Source: Alphaproteobacteria bacterium (GTDB taxonomy: Bacteria; Pseudomonadota; Alphaproteobacteria; Caulobacterales; Maricaulaceae). From it: a stretch of DNA of 64,000 nucleotides. A model generated the notes under the pieces. It worked only from the letters and a program-made list of their open reading frames with translations, ran no database searches and was not told the DNA's origin. Below are positions 61,829-64,000 of this stretch, piece after piece (within the stretch, counting starts at the first letter, position 1; each line of letters begins with the position of its first letter). The stretch covers positions 78,322 to 142,321 of the forward strand of contig WGNG01000011.1 in the NCBI GenBank assembly GCA_016124675.1, read 5' to 3'. Position numbers and translations under genes: made by a program.

Positions 61829-63688
61829 ATGACCATCCGTCCTGATTCGACGCTCGCGCCCGCAGCGGCGCGTCCCCGCCCCGGCCTCGACGAGGCGCGT
61901 GCGGCCATGCGCGAGGTGTTCGGCTTTCCCGATTTCCGTCCCGGCCAGGGCGAAATCCTGGACGCGGTACTGGCGGGCGAGGACGTGCTGGCGGTAATGC
62001 CCACGGGGCGCGGCAAGTCCTTGTGTTTTCAGCTGCCGGCCATTCTGAGGGGTGGACTGACGCTGGTGGTGTCGCCGCTGATCGCGCTGATGCGCGATCA
62101 GGTCGCCGCGCTTCAATCGGCCGGCGTGGAGGCGGCGAGCCTGACCAGCGCCGATGATGCGGAGGCGCGCGAGGCGACCTGGCGCAAACTCGATGAGGGC
62201 TCGCTGCGTCTGTTATACATGGCGCCCGAGCGCCTCGCCGCGCCGGGCCTCGCCCAGCGCCTCGGCCGGGCGGGGCTGAGCCTGATTGCGGTGGACGAAG
62301 CGCACTGCGTTTCCCAATGGGGTCATGATTTCCGGCCGGATTACCTGCGCATCGCCGAGCTGGCGCGCGCCGCCGGATCGCCCCAGATCGCCGCCTTCAC
62401 CGCCACCGCCGACGCGGCGGCAAGGCGCGATATCGCGGCGCGCCTGTTCACCCGCGAACCCAGGGAGTTCGTGGCCGGGTTTGACCGGCCCAATATTTTC
62501 CTGGGCGTCGGCGCGCGCCAGTCGGGCGCGGCGCAGGTGCTGGACTTCATCCGCGCGCGGCCCGGCCGGGCGGGCATTGTCTATTGCACCAGCCGGAAGG
62601 GGTGCGACGACATGGCCGAGCGCCTGCGCAAGGCGGGGATAGACGCGCTCGCCTATCATGCCGGCCTTGAGAGCGCTGAACGCAGTGCGCGCCAGGACCG
62701 GTTTGTGCAAAGCGACAGCCTGGTGATGTGCGCCACGGTGGCGTTCGGGATGGGGGTGGACAAGCCCGATGTGCGCTTTGTCGTTCATGCCGGCCTGCCC
62801 AAATCCATGGAGGCGTATTACCAGGAGATCGGGCGCGCCGGCCGCGACGGGGATCCGGCCGATACGCTGATGCTGTGGACGCTGGGCGATGCGGCCCTGC
62901 GCCGGCGCCAGATCAATGAGAGCGAAAGCGACGCGGCCCGCAAGCAGATGGAGCTGCGCCGGCTGGGCGCGCTCATCGCCTATTGCGAGGCGCCGCGCTG
63001 CCGGCGCCAGACCCTGCTCGCCTATTTCGGCGATGCCAGCGAGCCGTGCGGGCATTGCGATCTGTGTCTCGACCCGCCCGAACTGATTGACGGCGCGGTG
63101 CTGGCCCAGAAGGCGATGTCAGCCATCGCGCGCACCGGCCAGCGCTTCGGGCTGGAGCATCTGGTCACCGTACTGCGCGGCGGCGACACCGACAAGGTGC
63201 GCGAACACGGCCATGACGCCCTGCCAACCTACGGCGTGGGCGCCGACCTGACGCGGACGCAATGGATGGGCGTGTTCCGCCAGCTCTTCGCTGCGGGCCT
63301 GATCGACCAGCCGGTGGACGGTCATGGCGAATGGGTGATCACGCCAGCAGGGCGCGAGGTTCTGTTCGGACGCGCGTCTGTCGCGCTTCGCCCGCCGCAA
63401 GCCGGGCGCGAGGCGGCGTCACGGGGCGGCCCGGCGCCCGAAGCGGCCGATGTGCTGCGCACCGGCGAGGCGCGCCGTCTCTATGCGGCGCTTCGCGCCA
63501 AGCGGCTGGAACTGGCGCAGGCGGCGGGCAAGCCGGCCTATACCGTCTTCGCCGACCGCACCCTGGTCGAGCTCGCCCAGAAGCGCCCGGCAAGCCTTCA
63601 GGCGATGGAAGGCGTGTTCGGCGTGGGATCGCGCAAGCTGGAGCGCTATGGCGCAGCCTTTCTGGCCGTGATCGCGGCGCATCGCTGA
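61829..63688 (+). CDS. recQ: ATP-dependent DNA helicase RecQ
   Basis: The protein has 619 residues from the ATG at 61829 (an in-frame TTG lies six bases upstream). Motif I is MPTGRGKSLCFQLP and motif II VDEAHCVSQWGHDFRPDY. The RecQ-Ct zinc cysteines lie in CEAPRCRRQ and CGHCDLC, and a C-terminal HRDC domain ends the protein. It unwinds DNA during recombinational repair. It follows the ABC ATPase by 18 bp but is unrelated in function. Confidence 0.96.
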   Translation: MTIRPDSTLAPAAARPRPGLDEARAAMREVFGFPDFRPGQGEILDAVLAGEDVLAVMPTGRGKSLCFQLPAILRGGLTLVVSPLIALMRDQVAALQSAGVEAASLTSADDAEAREATWRKLDEGSLRLLYMAPERLAAPGLAQRLGRAGLSLIAVDEAHCVSQWGHDFRPDYLRIAELARAAGSPQIAAFTATADAAARRDIAARLFTREPREFVAGFDRPNIFLGVGARQSGAAQVLDFIRARPGRAGIVYCTSRKGCDDMAERLRKAGIDALAYHAGLESAERSARQDRFVQSDSLVMCATVAFGMGVDKPDVRFVVHAGLPKSMEAYYQEIGRAGRDGDPADTLMLWTLGDAALRRRQINESESDAARKQMELRRLGALIAYCEAPRCRRQTLLAYFGDASEPCGHCDLCLDPPELIDGAVLAQKAMSAIARTGQRFGLEHLVTVLRGGDTDKVREHGHDALPTYGVGADLTRTQWMGVFRQLFAAGLIDQPVDGHGEWVITPAGREVLFGRASVALRPPQAGREAASRGGPAPEAADVLRTGEARRLYAALRAKRLELAQAAGKPAYTVFADRTLVELAQKRPASLQAMEGVFGVGSRKLERYGAAFLAVIAAHR

Positions 63689-63811
63689 CACCGGCGTTGA
63701 AGGGGCGGCGTGCAGATCGCAGGGAACCGCGGACGCTATCGCGCGTTATGGCTCGCAGTCTGGCGGGCTTTTCGTCCAGCGAGGGCCCTCAAGGGGCGGG
63801 GAACCAACATC

Positions 63812-63863
63812 ATGAACCGGAACAATACTTTGTACTTTATCGTCGGCGCCCTGGTGGTCGTGA
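63812..63863 (+). pseudogene. 5' remnant of a small membrane protein interrupted by an IS element
   Basis: An ATG at 63812 opens MNRNNTLYFIVGALVVV, the N-terminus of a short single-span membrane protein of a type common in alphaproteobacteria. From about 63861 the sequence becomes the left end of an IS3-family element, after which the frame runs into unrelated residues. The rest of the gene should lie beyond the IS, outside the window. Confidence 0.55.
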
Positions 63864-64000
63864 CCCAGCCCCCTGATTTCCGGCCACTGAATGGTAGAGT
63901 CCATCGAGGAGAGGATGGACCATGCGAAAGAGCCGTTATTCGGAAGAGCAGATTATCGGCATGCTGCGCGAGCACGATGCCGGTGTGAGCACGAAGGAGG
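63861..64000 (+). mobile_element. IS3-family insertion sequence, left end
   Basis: From TGACCCAGCCCCCTGATTTCC at about 63861, which looks like a terminal inverted repeat, the sequence passes through a short leader to the transposase OrfA at 63922. The right part of the element, including OrfB, is outside the window, so boundaries and target duplication cannot be read. Confidence 0.7.
63922..64000 (+). CDS. IS3-family transposase OrfA, N-terminal fragment (cut by window edge)
   Basis: The start ATG at 63922, after GGAGAGGA, encodes MRKSRYSEEQIIGMLREHDA and a few more residues. This is the characteristic N-terminus of the helix-turn-helix protein OrfA of IS3-family elements, which binds the IS ends. 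The remainder is outside the window. Confidence 0.85.
   Translation, partial: MRKSRYSEEQIIGMLREHDAGVSTKE

Overview
The window is GC-rich, tightly packed chromosomal DNA of an alphaproteobacterium. The best guess is a marine, stalked or dimorphic member of the Maricaulales/Hyphomonadaceae group. Three things support this. The arginine pathway combines a bifunctional N-acetylglutamate kinase/synthase with an N-acetylornithine-type carbamoyltransferase, as known from Maricaulis and xanthomonads. There are dispersed alphaproteobacterial palindromic repeats. The OmpA protein carries a very long polyproline linker. No rRNA, tRNA or CRISPR array was seen.

Layout. 1-9.7 kb: a truncated DPP-IV-like peptidase, a 1.2 kb gene-free patch full of palindromic repeats, and an operon of alpha-2-macroglobulin and pbpC (envelope defence and peptidoglycan). 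9.7-17 kb: a lycopene-cyclase-like flavoprotein, a TPR protein, an N-acyl-D-amino-acid-deacylase-like amidohydrolase, a MEST-like hydrolase, an SDR and a pentapeptide-repeat membrane protein. 17-27 kb: purA, periplasmic msrA, the gltD-gltB operon with a palindromic operator candidate, a MarR regulator, a small lipoprotein and an ETF-beta-type methyltransferase homologue. 27-33 kb: a predicted zinc operon (ZIP transporter, His-rich ZrgA, DUF3299), a flavin oxidoreductase, a DCC thiol protein, a photolyase with its DUF2256 companion, and an orphan PemK-like toxin in an AT-richer patch.

33-43 kb: a histone-deacetylase-like enzyme diverges from argF'-argB/A-argC, whose leader carries two interleaved inverted repeats. 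A sulfur-transfer protein, a SulP transporter and clpB with a heat-shock-type promoter follow. 43-54 kb: a dienelactone hydrolase, a PagL-like lipid A deacylase, the arginine succinyltransferase catabolic cluster (astB, astD, astA plus an M20 hydrolase that probably replaces astE), a PLP trans-sulfuration enzyme, OmpA and a class III CoA-transferase.

54-62 kb holds the most interesting locus. Three tiny secreted peptides share an exact cysteine spacing (C-x5-C-x8-C-x5-[C/F]) and a Gly/acidic tail, and each is followed by a strong hairpin. In both places where they occur they are transcribed divergently from a pair of EF-hand lipoprotein genes. The rest of the locus is a large double-FtsX permease, a HlyD/MacA-like adaptor and a MacB/LolD-like ATPase. 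I read this as a candidate, apparently undescribed, peptide maturation and export system. recQ follows, and at the right edge an IS3-family element has entered a small membrane-protein gene.
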